Part shown: positions 7,115-16,156 of the stretch, one piece after another
Layout of the letters: every line of letters starts with the position of its first letter
Position numbering within the stretch: the first letter of the stretch is position 1
DNA from: Sedimenticola selenatireducens DSM 17993
GTDB lineage: Bacteria > Pseudomonadota > Gammaproteobacteria > Chromatiales > Chromatiaceae
DNA length: 64,000 nt
Direction: 5' to 3'
NCBI RefSeq assembly: GCF_000428045.1
Contig: NZ_ATZE01000013.1
Location: 1 to 64,000 of the forward strand
Made by a program: the position numbers and the translations under genes
Notes under the pieces: model-generated
The model's input: the letters and a program-made list of their open reading frames with translations, nothing else
What the model was told of the DNA's origin: nothing
Databases searched by the model: none

Positions 7115-7399
7115 TTATTTTGCCATCGATTTCTGCATCATGCGGTCACACTTCTCTGCACACTCATCGGCAGAGGCCTGAGCCGCATTGGCTGCGTTCA
7201 TGGCTGCAGACGCCTTGCGATCTGCGGTTTCAGCAGTCAGTTTAGCGTCATTCGCAGCTGACATGGCTGCACTGGAACTGTCTTTCAGATCAGCAATATC
7301 GGCCTGCATCTGTTTCAGTTGATCGGTGCTGGCGCAGCCTGTCACCAAACCCAGAGTAAGCGCCATTGCGGCAAGCTTCTTTAGGGTGTTCTTGGTCAT
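7115..7399 (-). CDS. Lpp/OprI-family alanine-zipper lipoprotein
   Basis: A 94-aa outer-membrane lipoprotein. The signal peptide ends in the lipobox VTGC, with lipidated Cys22. The rest is a heptad-patterned coiled coil rich in Ala (SSAAMSAANDAKLTAETADR, then repeated AANA/ASA units), as in OprI and Lpp, and ends in Lys, the residue which in Lpp is linked to peptidoglycan. Two extra Cys lie in ADECAEKCDRM. It has a GGAG ribosome site and a strong terminator, as expected for an abundant protein. Confidence 0.9.
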   Translation of the reverse strand: MTKNTLKKLAAMALTLGLVTGCASTDQLKQMQADIADLKDSSSAAMSAANDAKLTAETADRKASAAMNAANAAQASADECAEKCDRMMQKSMAK

Positions 7400-7542
7400 C
7401 GTCGTCTCCTAGTTTTGTATTGTTTTAACCACGCAGTTCCCGCCAGGTGCTAACCTGGCAGTATCCCTGTCAATATGATATGGGATAGCTGCGCCCTTCT
7501 CAAATGAATTCAGCGCTAAACATCACACAACTGCACTAAAAA

Positions 7543-9657
7543 TCAGTTAAACAGCCCCTTCAACTTATCTTTTAGCTTATTTTCCAGCTTTTGCTTGGCT
7601 TCATCCTTCTTCTCGTCCAGCTGCTGCTTGACCTCCGCCTTCTTCTCTTCCAGCTTGGCCTTTTGCGAACCGGTCACCACCTGGGCCCAATCGATGCTGT
7701 AATCGGGCGAGGCATAGGGGCCAGTCAGCTTGACCGGCACAGGTATGCCTTTCAGCTGTTCGAGCCCTTCACCCCCTTGTCCTGCCGCGGTACTGACAAT
7801 TACCGGCTTAACCAGATAATCCAGCGTCTCGGCTACCAGATTCACACTGCCGGCGCCGGTCACCCGAAGAAAGGGGGACTTGGCCAGCAGATCCTGGTTG
7901 TTGAGCACCCCGTTCTGAATCACGGCACTACCGCCCATCTCCGAGAAATCGGTTTGAGGTGGTTCGTCGCTGGCCGGCAGTTTCTCACCCTTCAACTTGG
8001 CCTGCCCTTCCCGCAGCATCTGCGCCAGGTTGAAACCCTTGACCGAGCCATTCTCAAAACGAAAATCAAGATCGCCGTTCAATCCACGTTTGAAGGCGTT
8101 GATGCTGTTACCGCTGGTCTGGAGCTTGGCCTGAAAATTCCCTTTGCCGTCAAACTTGTCCTTGGCGATCATATCCTTCAACAGTGGACCCGCCTGAATA
8201 TTCGTGGCCTGCTCCTCTAACTGCATGACCGGTGTCTTGCCGGCCACATCCAGATTGACCACGCTGTTAAGGCTGCCCTGGTAAAATGCCCCGATCTTCT
8301 GCTCAGTCGTGATCTTTCCCTGGCTCGCCTTGACAGTGACCAGAATCTGTTTGGCCGTCAGTTTTTTGATGACCATCTGGCCGATCTTGAGTGAGCCATT
8401 GAGATTGAGCGAGCGTAACAGCTCAACCGGCAACAGCGGTTCGTCGCCACTCCCCTTCGCGTCGGCGGTCTTGGCAGGTGCGGCCGCCTCTTCTTTCACT
8501 GGAGGCAGGTAACGATCCAGGTTGATGCTGTCCACATCCAGGTCAAAACCGATCGCACTCCCCTTCAGACTGGCGTTGCCGTTGATTTTGGTGTCGTCCA
8601 GTGCAATCACTACCTTGTTCAGCCGGGTCACATCACCCTGTGCCGCCAGTTCAAGATCAGCGGAAAAACGGGTCAATACCTGGGAATCGGCGGTCTCGGG
8701 CAGCGCCACGCCCTGCCCGGTGAGCCACTCCCGCAGATTCAGTTCGGCCAGATTCAAGGTGCCGCTGAACGCCGGTTTGGCGGCCAGATTGTTGCCCTTG
8801 AGATTGCCGGTCAGTTGCAACGTATCGGATGTGAGGGAGAGTCCATCCACCGACAGTGTCTCGCCATTCAGACCCAGACCAACATCAGCCTTCAGGTTGG
8901 CGCTCATGCTGCCTTTTTGAAACAGCGGACTGGTCGCATCCAGCTGCAGATTCAGACCCTTGAGATGCAGCATACCGGCCTTCTCATCCAGCGAGACGGT
9001 ACTGTCCAGTTTGATCTTGGCGTTCAACTCCGGCTCTTTGCTTTGCAACTGTGCACCCAGCTCCAGATCCACCGGGCTGTCAGGACGGATGGCGCCACTC
9101 TTGAGGAAGAACTGGTCCACCGTATACTGTTGTCCGGCACTTCGGTCATCCCAGCTGATACGGGCGTTGCTGATGTCCACACCGCCGATCACGAAGCCTT
9201 CCAGCCCTTTCCCCTTGGCTGCCTGGGGTTTGTCATCCTCGGTTGGTGCTCCGCCCTTGACCAGATCGTCCCAGTTGGTGGTACCGGTTTTTGACTTGGC
9301 GAGATTCAGTACCAGTCCGTCAAGGCCGACTGTATCCACCTCCAGCTGTCGACTCAGCAGCGGCATCAACTTGACCCGCACGGCCGCACTTTTGACCACG
9401 GCAAAGGGCTGTTCGCCGAAGCCCTTGGCATTGCTCAGCTCGAGTCCACCGATGTCGATGCCCAGCCAGGGAAAGACCGAGAGCTTCAGGTCACCCGCTA
9501 TTTTCAGATCCCTTCCGGTCTGCTCCTTGACCTGGGTGACGATCTCACCCTTATAGTCATTGGGATCAATGACCATGGGCAGGATGATGACGGCCGCCAC
9601 GATCAGCAGCAGAAGCACCAGCACCAGACCGCCAAGTACCTTGAATAACTTACCCAT
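7543..9657 (-). CDS. AsmA family protein
   Basis: 704 aa. A single N-terminal membrane anchor (residues 5-28, LGGLVLVLLLLIVAAVIILP) is followed by the typical AsmA opening VIDPNDYKGEIVTQVKEQTGRDLKI-like sequence and long beta-rich repeats. The C-terminal AsmA_2 region includes GKGNFQAKLQTSGNSINAFK and SVKGFNLAQML. The protein ends in a Lys/Glu-rich coiled stretch. AsmA-like proteins are periplasmic bridge-forming proteins implicated in phospholipid transport and outer-membrane assembly. The gene stands alone between the lpp-type gene and a DUF2007 gene. Confidence 0.92.
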   Translation of the reverse strand: MGKLFKVLGGLVLVLLLLIVAAVIILPMVIDPNDYKGEIVTQVKEQTGRDLKIAGDLKLSVFPWLGIDIGGLELSNAKGFGEQPFAVVKSAAVRVKLMPLLSRQLEVDTVGLDGLVLNLAKSKTGTTNWDDLVKGGAPTEDDKPQAAKGKGLEGFVIGGVDISNARISWDDRSAGQQYTVDQFFLKSGAIRPDSPVDLELGAQLQSKEPELNAKIKLDSTVSLDEKAGMLHLKGLNLQLDATSPLFQKGSMSANLKADVGLGLNGETLSVDGLSLTSDTLQLTGNLKGNNLAAKPAFSGTLNLAELNLREWLTGQGVALPETADSQVLTRFSADLELAAQGDVTRLNKVVIALDDTKINGNASLKGSAIGFDLDVDSINLDRYLPPVKEEAAAPAKTADAKGSGDEPLLPVELLRSLNLNGSLKIGQMVIKKLTAKQILVTVKASQGKITTEQKIGAFYQGSLNSVVNLDVAGKTPVMQLEEQATNIQAGPLLKDMIAKDKFDGKGNFQAKLQTSGNSINAFKRGLNGDLDFRFENGSVKGFNLAQMLREGQAKLKGEKLPASDEPPQTDFSEMGGSAVIQNGVLNNQDLLAKSPFLRVTGAGSVNLVAETLDYLVKPVIVSTAAGQGGEGLEQLKGIPVPVKLTGPYASPDYSIDWAQVVTGSQKAKLEEKKAEVKQQLDEKKDEAKQKLENKLKDKLKGLFN

Positions 9658-9814
9658 CGCAAACTCCGTGTTATTGTCCTGTTCTTATATCCGCCCGTAA
9701 GCCCCGCAGGAAGCGCATCGCAGGGCCCAAAGCAATTCTAAGCATGAACCATAATCGGCCTCAGTGCCACCGTACAGCGGAAGCAAAAACGCCAACTGAA
9801 ACAGTTTTTAACCT

Positions 9815-10123
9815 TTAATCGCGGGGTGTCGAGCAGTTCCAGCAGATATCGAATGTGGCCTCGACCATCTCACCACAGCGGCCGCAGCGCCAGGGCAAGC
9901 GATCGGGCTGAGGTTCACCGAGATATCGATCAATCAATTGCCGGGCAAGCGGATAATCCCCGTTCTCTACCACCCACAACACCGGAAACTGGATGGCCGA
10001 CAACTCGCCCGCCGCACCGCTCAGGTAGTCGCCGAGTATAACCGTATGGATATGATGTGCCGCGAGGGCGTCATGCAGCATCTGCGCCTGCAGTCGGTCC
10101 CGGCATTCGTAGAGTTTTTGCAT
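9815..10123 (-). CDS. DUF2007 domain protein with C-terminal zinc ribbon
   Basis: 102 aa. I chose the Met at 10123 (MQKLYECRDRLQAQMLHDAL) because it is the usual start of the DUF2007 (GlnB-like putative signal-transducing) family; the open frame continues further upstream to 10231 without family similarity. The domain covers residues 1-70 and is followed by WRCGRCGEMVEATFDICWNC, four Cys in two CxxC pairs forming a likely zinc ribbon. The function is unknown. It is the last gene with chromosomal character before the ICE. Confidence 0.82.
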   Translation of the reverse strand: MQKLYECRDRLQAQMLHDALAAHHIHTVILGDYLSGAAGELSAIQFPVLWVVENGDYPLARQLIDRYLGEPQPDRLPWRCGRCGEMVEATFDICWNCSTPRD

Positions 10124-10408
10124 ATTCGGATTACAACAGAAATACCAGGGAAGGAGTTGGAGCGGGTGAAGGGAACAGCGCCCGGTTTCTAGCTCGTTGA
10201 TTGAGAACGTATTTTCCGATCCAAACGTCACGGAATGGACTCGATTGTGGACTCAATTCTTCGGTCTGGTCAACGCAGGCCGTTGCGGGTGATCCGAAGA
10301 GTGCCAAGAACATCCATCGACAGCCGGAGCATCGGATTTCATTCCGAGGTCTATCTGCCTACTGGCACACCACGCCACAGGTCGTAACGGACAGGCGAGC
10401 GGCCGTCC
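10124..10408. other. Chromosome-ICE junction region, no gene
   Basis: These 285 bases separate the DUF2007 gene from the first ICE-type gene and hold no supported gene. Base composition and gene style change here. I expect one ICE end (attR or attL) in this interval, but I cannot identify a direct repeat or a tRNA 3' end within the window; the integrase end of the element is not in view. Confidence 0.5.
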
Positions 10409-11317
10409 TCAAAGCACAGGCGGATCAACGGCCGGTGCAGACCCGTCGTTCACCCGCTCGATGAATCGCTTCATGGGCGCCGAGGGCTCGCCCCGTCGGC
10501 GCAGCAGGTAGGTCGACAGCGTGGGCGGTGTGCCGCACAGGGGGCGGATGACGATGTCCGGACGGAGCAGGGTCCGCACCTGTGAGGCGACGGCAAAGCC
10601 GATACCGTAGCCGGCCCCCACTAAGGTCAGCATCAAGCCCAGGCTCGTCACATGTTCCACCACTCTGGGCGGTACGGTCGCGCCTTCGAGCACAGCCTGG
10701 ATCTGGTAGTAGCAGCCCGAATGCGCCTCAGGATGGCACAGCACCACCGGGAACTTTAGCGCGTCATCCAGCCTGACCTGGCCATGGGCCAGCAGCGGAT
10801 GGCGCGTCGGCACGATCACCGAGAGGGGGTCGGTCCAGACCGCCTCGGCGATCAGGCCCGCGGTGACCGCGTCCGACAACGCAAAGCCGATGTCCAGCAG
10901 ATCGTCGTGCAGGCCTTTGAGTTGCTGCGAGAACGGCAGCTCGAATACGCGGATATCCAGCTCGGGCTCATCCTCGCGGCTGTCGGCGAGCAGCGTGGCG
11001 ATGCGGGGCAGGGCCAAGCCGTCACAAATGGCGATGCGCAGGTAGCTTTGGTAGCCGCCGGCTGCTCCCTTGGTGGCCTGTACCGCCTGTTCTACGGTAG
11101 CCATCACCCGCCTGGCTTCGATGAGCAGCACCTGACCAGCCCAAGTGAGCCGCGTCTGCCGAGAGCTGCGATCGAACAACTGCACGCCCAGCAGGCGTTC
11201 AAGGTCGCGCATCGCCCGTGACACGGGAGACTGCTCGATGCCCAAGCGCTCGGCAGCGCGCCCCAGATGCAGCTCTTCGGCCACGGCGACGAAATAGCGC
11301 AACAATCGGAACTCCAT
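10409..11317 (-). CDS. LysR-family transcriptional regulator
   Basis: 302 aa. The N-terminal winged HTH reads FVAVAEELHLGRAAERLGIE followed by QSPVSRAMRDLERLLG, the LysR signature. The effector domain (residues about 90-290) includes DIGFALSDAV, VIVPTRHPLLA and GYGIGFAVAS. It is clearly related to the LysR at 32751 (shared FVAVAEELHxGRAAxRL, EQSPxSR, LPTRHPLL), so the cargo is bounded by two LysR paralogues pointing outwards. Such regulators are frequent in ICEclc-type elements near the end. The effector is unknown. Confidence 0.9.
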   Translation of the reverse strand: MEFRLLRYFVAVAEELHLGRAAERLGIEQSPVSRAMRDLERLLGVQLFDRSSRQTRLTWAGQVLLIEARRVMATVEQAVQATKGAAGGYQSYLRIAICDGLALPRIATLLADSREDEPELDIRVFELPFSQQLKGLHDDLLDIGFALSDAVTAGLIAEAVWTDPLSVIVPTRHPLLAHGQVRLDDALKFPVVLCHPEAHSGCYYQIQAVLEGATVPPRVVEHVTSLGLMLTLVGAGYGIGFAVASQVRTLLRPDIVIRPLCGTPPTLSTYLLRRRGEPSAPMKRFIERVNDGSAPAVDPPVL

Positions 11318-11723
11318 CCTGGCCTCCTGTTCGCCTTGCTGGGTTCGGCCGGTCCGACCCCACTCACTCCTACCCCGCGCTCGGGGCCTGTCAGATGATT
11401 ACCTCGTTGCCAGGGCGCACACACGAGCCTGCGGGTAGTGTCAGACCATGCGGGGAGCGACGGCAGCGCAGCCTCCGGTATCCGATGTGAGCGAGAACCG
11501 TCGCTCGGTGATTCCCTCATTTCAGGTGGATCCCACAGCTGACCAAGCTCTCGCCAGCTTGGTCCCTTTCACGCAACGTGCTGCGCACCAGGTTCCCAAC
11601 AACTCGGGATTGATCTCATCGTGTTTCGGCTTTATAGCGGTCGTTCTGGAAGATGGAACAAATACGTTGAGCGTGTGATAGCCCTGAGGCATCGCCGCTC
11701 AATACGGATTCATGGGCTAAGGC
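11318..11723. other. Intergenic region between LysR and arsR-rhodanese genes
   Basis: About 400 bases with no supported gene. Open frames here are short and lack ribosome sites or family features. It should hold the LysR promoter on the minus strand; I see no clear LysR T-N11-A box. Confidence 0.5.
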
Positions 11724-11752
11724 TTGCATAACAATCGTACGATCGTTAGAAT
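11724..11752 (+). promoter_or_regulatory. Promoter with operator in the spacer for the ArsR-rhodanese gene
   Basis: TTGCAT (11724-11729), exactly 17 bases, TAGAAT (11747-11752). The spacer holds the inverted repeat AACAATCGTACGATCGTT (11730-11747), a natural ArsR-family operator position for autorepression. The ATG follows seven bases after the -10 box, so the mRNA is probably leaderless. Confidence 0.7.
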
Positions 11753-11758
11753 CTTCGC

Positions 11759-12430
11759 ATGGAACAAAGACTCTTGAAAGACCTGCTCTACGAACAGGTG
11801 GCCCGGATCGGCAAGGCGGTATCCAGCCCGAAGCGGCTGGAATTGCTTGAATTGTTGGCGCAAGGAGAAAAGACCGTCGAGACGCTCGCTGGCGAGCTGG
11901 CCGTAGACGTCAAGCTCGCCAGTGCGCACCTCAAGGCCCTGAAGGACGCTCGTCTCGTGGCCTCGCGCCGCGACGGCAAGTTCGTGATCTACCGGCTCAG
12001 TGGCCCGGATGTCGCCCGGCTTTGGGTCATGTTGCGGGAGGTGGCCGAAGAGCATCTGGTCGAGTTGCGGGTCGCGCTTGGTCAAATGGTGGCCGATCCC
12101 GCCCGGCTTGCGGCTGTTGGTCGTCAAACCCTCTTGGAGCGCGCGCAGCGCGGCGAAGTCGTCGTGATCGACGTGCGTCCGCAAAACGAGTACGAGACTG
12201 CGCACCTGCCTTTCGCACGTTCGATGCCGGTCGCCGAGCTCGAGCGTCGGCTCACCGAGTTGCCGCTCGACAAGGAGATCGTCGCGTACTGCCGTGGCCC
12301 TTTCTGCCTGCTGTCGGATGAGGCGGTGGCCCTGCTTGCGGCGAAGGGTTATCGGATTCGCAAGATTCTTGACGGGGTCAGTGAATGGGAAGCCGCCGGC
12401 CTCCCGGTCGAGGTGGCGGATAAACACTGA
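11759..12430 (+). CDS. ArsR-family regulator fused to a rhodanese domain
   Basis: 223 aa. Residues about 10-95 are an ArsR winged HTH (SSPKRLELLELLAQGEKTVE, then LAGELAVDVKLASAHLKAL). Residues about 125-218 are a rhodanese domain (VVVIDVRPQNEYETAHLPFA) with the active-site loop YCRGPFCLLS, where the first Cys is catalytic. The fusion suggests a repressor that senses sulfane sulfur, polysulfide or a selenium analogue by persulfidation. It heads the forward cluster containing DsrE, desulfurase and persulfide hydrolase genes. The autoregulatory promoter overlaps its start. The ligand is inferred. Confidence 0.9.
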   Translation: MEQRLLKDLLYEQVARIGKAVSSPKRLELLELLAQGEKTVETLAGELAVDVKLASAHLKALKDARLVASRRDGKFVIYRLSGPDVARLWVMLREVAEEHLVELRVALGQMVADPARLAAVGRQTLLERAQRGEVVVIDVRPQNEYETAHLPFARSMPVAELERRLTELPLDKEIVAYCRGPFCLLSDEAVALLAAKGYRIRKILDGVSEWEAAGLPVEVADKH

Positions 12431-12490
12431 TGGCCCTCGGACTGCCGCTCACTCGTCATCCACTTCAATGCAAAACCACGGAGCAATGCC

Positions 12491-12841
12491 ATGTCCAGCA
12501 CGCTTTTCATCATCAATGACGCGCCCTACGGCAATGAGCGGGCCTACAACGCACTGCGGCTCGCCGGGGCGCTCGCCGGCCGCGAAGACCAGCGGGTGCG
12601 GGTCTTCCTGATGGCCGATGCGGTCGGCTGTGCCAAAGCCGGCCAGAAGGTCCCCGAAGGCTATTACAACGTCCAGCTCATGCTCGGAAAGATCCTGCGC
12701 AAGGGCGAGGTGGCCTTGTGCGGTACCTGCATGGACGCGCGAGGCTTGACCGATCAGGACATGGTCGATGGCGCCCGACGCTCGACGATGAGCGAACTCG
12801 CCCAGTGGACCGACGAAGCGGACAAGGTGCTGGTGTTTTGA
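12491..12841 (+). CDS. DsrE-family sulfur-carrier-like protein
   Basis: 116 aa, cytosolic. The DsrE/DsrF fold is indicated by the opening LFIINDAPYGNERAYNALRL, the middle VRVFLMADAVGCAKAGQKVP, and the Cys pair LCGTCMDARGL. DsrE-type proteins bind persulfides on a conserved Cys and hand sulfur to partner enzymes. It lies 60 bases after the rhodanese-type regulator and is followed by an MFS transporter, all in one direction. Confidence 0.85.
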   Translation: MSSTLFIINDAPYGNERAYNALRLAGALAGREDQRVRVFLMADAVGCAKAGQKVPEGYYNVQLMLGKILRKGEVALCGTCMDARGLTDQDMVDGARRSTMSELAQWTDEADKVLVF

Positions 12842-12867
12842 GCACTCGAACGATCCAGGAGGGACAA

Positions 12868-14049
12868 ATGTTTCCAGGCAGCCGCAACGTTCTGCTCCTG
12901 GCTTCAAGCCAGGCCATGATGCTGTCAGCCATCGTCATGTCCATGGCGCTGGCAGCGATTCTTGGAAGCGGGCTCGCGCCCGACAAGAGCCTCGCGACGC
13001 TGCCTGTTGTCGTCATGGTCATCGGGACGGCGATTGCGTCACTGCCAGCGGCGATCCTGATGCGCCGCTTTGGACGGCGTACGGGATTCCTGATCGGCGC
13101 TGCGCTTGGGGTATCCGGCAGCATGATCGCCGCGCTCGGATTGCAGCGGCACTCGTTCGAGCTCTTCGTGCTGGGCCATCTGCTGCTGGGCTGCTACCAG
13201 GGTTTCGCGAACTATTACCGGTTTGCCGCCGCAGAGGCGGTCGATTCGGCTCATGTCAGCAAGGCCATCTCCTGGGTGGTCGCGGGCGGTGTCGTCGCTG
13301 CGTTCCTCGGGCCTCAACTGGGCCAGTGGGGGCGAGACTGGTTCGTCAGCGGACTGTTCGTCGGATCATACGTCGCCCAGGCCGCACTCAGCGTGATCGC
13401 CCTGGCGCTGCTGGCGTGCGTGCGGCTCAAGCCCGTGGTCGTCGCGGCCGGCGGTGCTGCGCGGCCTTTGCGCGAGATCCTCGCGCAGCCGGCGCTGCGG
13501 GCTTCGGTCCTGGGTGCAGCGGTCGGCTATGCCGTGATGATCATGGTGATGACCGCGACCCCGCTGGCGATGATCGGGTGCGGACTGTCCTCCACTAGCG
13601 TCACGCCGGTGATTCAGTGGCACGTCGTCGGGATGTTCGCGCCGTCGTTCTTCACCGGTAACCTGATCAAGCGCCACGGCGCGCCCCGCATCATGCAGAT
13701 CGGGTTCGTCCTGCTGCTTGCGCATGTCGGGATCGCGCTGCTTGGCGTCGAGTTCCTGCACTTCCTGTCTGCCTTGATCCTGCTTGGTGTCGGCTGGAAC
13801 TTCGCCTTCATCGGCGGTACGGCGCTGCTCACTCAGACGTATCGCCCGTCGGAGCAGATGAAGGTCCAGGCGATCAACGAATTCTCGATTTTCGGCCTGG
13901 TGGCGCTTGCGACGCTTTCGGCGGGCTGGCTCTACGACCGCTTTGGCTGGGCCACGCTCAACCTGGCCGTGGTGCCGTTGCTGATCCTTGCCTTGATTGC
14001 CGCGATCGGCATCGAGCGTCGGCTCCGGCCGGTGGCAACACCAGCCTGA
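12868..14049 (+). CDS. MFS transporter
   Basis: 393 aa with about 12 membrane segments. The ATG at 12868 has an AGGAGG site seven bases upstream. Inside the N-half the loop MRRFGRRTGFLIGAALG is the MFS motif A type between helices 2 and 3, and LGHLLLGCYQGFANYYRFAAAEA follows. Similar proteins (YbfB-like or nitrate/sulfur-cluster MFS) occur beside DsrE and DUF2892 genes. The substrate is unknown; a sulfur or selenium oxyanion or thiol compound is suggested only by context. Confidence 0.85.
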   Translation: MFPGSRNVLLLASSQAMMLSAIVMSMALAAILGSGLAPDKSLATLPVVVMVIGTAIASLPAAILMRRFGRRTGFLIGAALGVSGSMIAALGLQRHSFELFVLGHLLLGCYQGFANYYRFAAAEAVDSAHVSKAISWVVAGGVVAAFLGPQLGQWGRDWFVSGLFVGSYVAQAALSVIALALLACVRLKPVVVAAGGAARPLREILAQPALRASVLGAAVGYAVMIMVMTATPLAMIGCGLSSTSVTPVIQWHVVGMFAPSFFTGNLIKRHGAPRIMQIGFVLLLAHVGIALLGVEFLHFLSALILLGVGWNFAFIGGTALLTQTYRPSEQMKVQAINEFSIFGLVALATLSAGWLYDRFGWATLNLAVVPLLILALIAAIGIERRLRPVATPA

Positions 14050-14099
14050 AGGCATGCACACGTCTTCAAACCTGCAACTCAACAGAAAGGAGTAGAGAA

Positions 14100-14294
14100 A
14101 TGGAAAAGAACGTTTCAACTTGGGATCGCGCCGTACGCGTTCTGCTTGGGGTCGGCTTGATCGGTGCAACCGCGATGGGAAGCATCGGCGCCTGGGGCTG
14201 GGTCGGCGTAGTGCCACTGGCGACGGGGCTTGTTGGCTTTTGTCCTCTCTATAGGGTCTGCGGCTGCAAGAGTTGCGCCACCAAGCAAGGCTGA
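14100..14294 (+). CDS. DUF2892 inner-membrane protein (YgaP-type)
   Basis: 64 aa. The opening EKNVSTWDRAVRVLLGVGLI and the two hydrophobic segments are typical of DUF2892. The end FCPLYRVCGCKSC contains four Cys. In YgaP this domain is fused to rhodanese; here it stands alone beside a rhodanese-containing regulator. An AAAGGAG site lies six bases before the ATG. It is probably a membrane anchor or helper in sulfane sulfur export. Confidence 0.88.
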   Translation: MEKNVSTWDRAVRVLLGVGLIGATAMGSIGAWGWVGVVPLATGLVGFCPLYRVCGCKSCATKQG

Positions 14295-14333
14295 GCAGAC
14301 AGCTTGTCGATTACTTCAGGAGAGGTTAAACGA

Positions 14334-14939
14334 ATGAAAACGACGTCTGCGCCCAATGTCCTAGCATGGGCCCTCATTTCGCTTTGCAGCGCGAACGCAT
14401 TTGCAGATCAACAGTTCGAGGCGCGGCAGGCTGCAGCTAAGGAAGCTCTAAAGGAAGTCATTTCCGAGATAACTGCTCGCCAGAAGGAAGCGGTGGAAGC
14501 CAATGGCCTGGACGGGGCAATGAAGGTGTGCCAAGAGATCGCACCGGGAGTCCTAAACCGGGCATCAATCAAGACAGGATGGCGCATCACACGCGTAGGA
14601 ACCCGTGCGCGCAATCCGCGGACCGGTCTGTCGGACGAGTGGGAACGGGAAGGGTTAGAACAATTCGGACGCAGGGTGATTGAGGGGGAGTCCTTGCAGG
14701 GGATGACCCGAGCGGGCGTCACGGACTATGGCAATGGGACGAAACAATTCCGTTTCATGCAAGCAATCGGGACGCAGGACGCGTGTCTTTCCTGTCACGG
14801 CCCCAAAGAGAAACTAAGTTCGGCCTGGAAGAAAGCCAGCGCTGCTTATCCGCATGATCGCGCGGTCGACTACAGGGTCGGGGATATTCGAGGTGCATTT
14901 AGCATCATCCAGCCAATGGATGTTCCGTTGAATCCCTGA
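14334..14939 (+). CDS. DUF3365/Tll0287-like periplasmic heme-binding protein
   Basis: 201 aa. Residues 1-22 form a signal peptide (LAWALISLCSANAFA). A CLSCH c-type heme motif lies near residue 147 (ACLSCHGPKEKL), and the surrounding pattern (VCQEIAPGVLNR, RTGLSDEWEREGLEQF, YAMQ-like core FRFMQAIGTQDACLSCHG) fits the DUF3365 sensory heme fold. A role as a redox sensor or small electron carrier in the periplasm is likely. Its heme would need the host cytochrome c maturation system. It lies between DUF2892 and the PLP enzyme in the same direction. Confidence 0.85.
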   Translation: MKTTSAPNVLAWALISLCSANAFADQQFEARQAAAKEALKEVISEITARQKEAVEANGLDGAMKVCQEIAPGVLNRASIKTGWRITRVGTRARNPRTGLSDEWEREGLEQFGRRVIEGESLQGMTRAGVTDYGNGTKQFRFMQAIGTQDACLSCHGPKEKLSSAWKKASAAYPHDRAVDYRVGDIRGAFSIIQPMDVPLNP

Positions 14940-14983
14940 AGCCGGGCCCCGGAGTTGATCATTCTCGTATCGGAGAAAATTCT

Positions 14984-16156
14984 ATGCATAGCGAAGATGC
15001 CCGGGGTCTAGCTACCCGTGCCATTCATGGCAGCACCCAGCAGGACGCCCACGGTAGCCCACATACGCCGATCTACAACACCACGACCTTCGCCTTCCCC
15101 TCGACCGCGGATCTACTGTATGTCGTAGACGGGATGAAACCAGGGGCGCTCTACACGCGATATGGTCTCAATCCCAGCATCTTCGCTCTGGAGGAAACCC
15201 TGGCCGGTCTGGAAGGCGCTGAATTGTCATGGGCCTTCTGCTCGGGCATGGCGGCGGAAACGGCGTTGTTCTTGGCCTACGGCCAGGACGGCATAGTCTG
15301 CATCGGCGATGCCTACGGCGGCACCCTAGAATTGCTTGCAGCCCAATTGCCTCAGTTGGGGATAAAGACCCATTTCATCCTCGGAAGCGAACTGAGTCGA
15401 CTGGATCATCTGCTCGCCGAAGGGCCAAAGCTTGTCTTCTTCGAAACGCCGACGAATCCCGCACTCGAACTCTTCGACATCCGAGCCATCGCGGCAAAGG
15501 CCCATATCTACGGTGCCCGAGTCGCCGTGGATAGTACCTTTGCCTCTCCGGTCAACCAACGTCCTCTCGAACTCGGGGCCGATTTCGTGGTGCATAGCGC
15601 CACCAAGTATCTGGGCGGTCACAGCGACCTGACCGCGGGTGCCATCATGGGATCGAAGGAGCTGCTGCTGCCGATCTGGAACTGGCGCAAGAACCTCGGC
15701 TCCATGATCGCGCCGGAAACCGCGTCGCTGCTGGCGCGCAGCCTGCGGACCCTGGTCGTTCGAGTGCGCCAGCAGAATGCCTCGGCCCAGGCCGTCGCAC
15801 AAGCCATGGCACGACACCCGAAGGTCGAGCGCGTGCTCTATCCGGGCTTGCCGGATTTTGCCGGTCACGCCCTGGCAAAGGCGCAGATGCACGGCTTTGG
15901 CGGAATGCTCACCATCGAAGTGGCGGGCGGCGGGGAGGAGGCGACCCGCGTGGCCGACCGTCTGCAGCTCTTTGCCTTGGCGCCGAGCCTGGGCGGTGCC
16001 GAAAGTCTCGTGACTCAGCCGTGCACGACGACCCACCATGGTCTGACGCCCGAGGAGCGCGCCCGCCGTGGCATCTCGGACGCCATGCTGCGTCTTTCGA
16101 TCGGGCTGGAGGACGCGGCGGACTTGATCGCCGATCTCGAGCAGGCGCTGCAATGA
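14984..16156 (+). CDS. Cys/Met-metabolism PLP enzyme (cystathionine gamma-lyase/methionine gamma-lyase type)
   Basis: 390 aa. The family signature is complete: TRAIHGSTQQDAHGS, substrate and cofactor loops LYTRYGLNPS and AFCSGMAAETALF, and the PLP lysine in VVHSATKYLGGHSDLTAG. These enzymes break or form C-S bonds in cysteine, homocysteine, cystathionine or methionine and act equally on selenium analogues. The stop overlaps the ATG of the next gene (ATGA), so it is co-translated with a cysteine desulfurase. Reaction specificity cannot be told from sequence alone. Confidence 0.85.
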   Translation: MHSEDARGLATRAIHGSTQQDAHGSPHTPIYNTTTFAFPSTADLLYVVDGMKPGALYTRYGLNPSIFALEETLAGLEGAELSWAFCSGMAAETALFLAYGQDGIVCIGDAYGGTLELLAAQLPQLGIKTHFILGSELSRLDHLLAEGPKLVFFETPTNPALELFDIRAIAAKAHIYGARVAVDSTFASPVNQRPLELGADFVVHSATKYLGGHSDLTAGAIMGSKELLLPIWNWRKNLGSMIAPETASLLARSLRTLVVRVRQQNASAQAVAQAMARHPKVERVLYPGLPDFAGHALAKAQMHGFGGMLTIEVAGGGEEATRVADRLQLFALAPSLGGAESLVTQPCTTTHHGLTPEERARRGISDAMLRLSIGLEDAADLIADLEQALQ

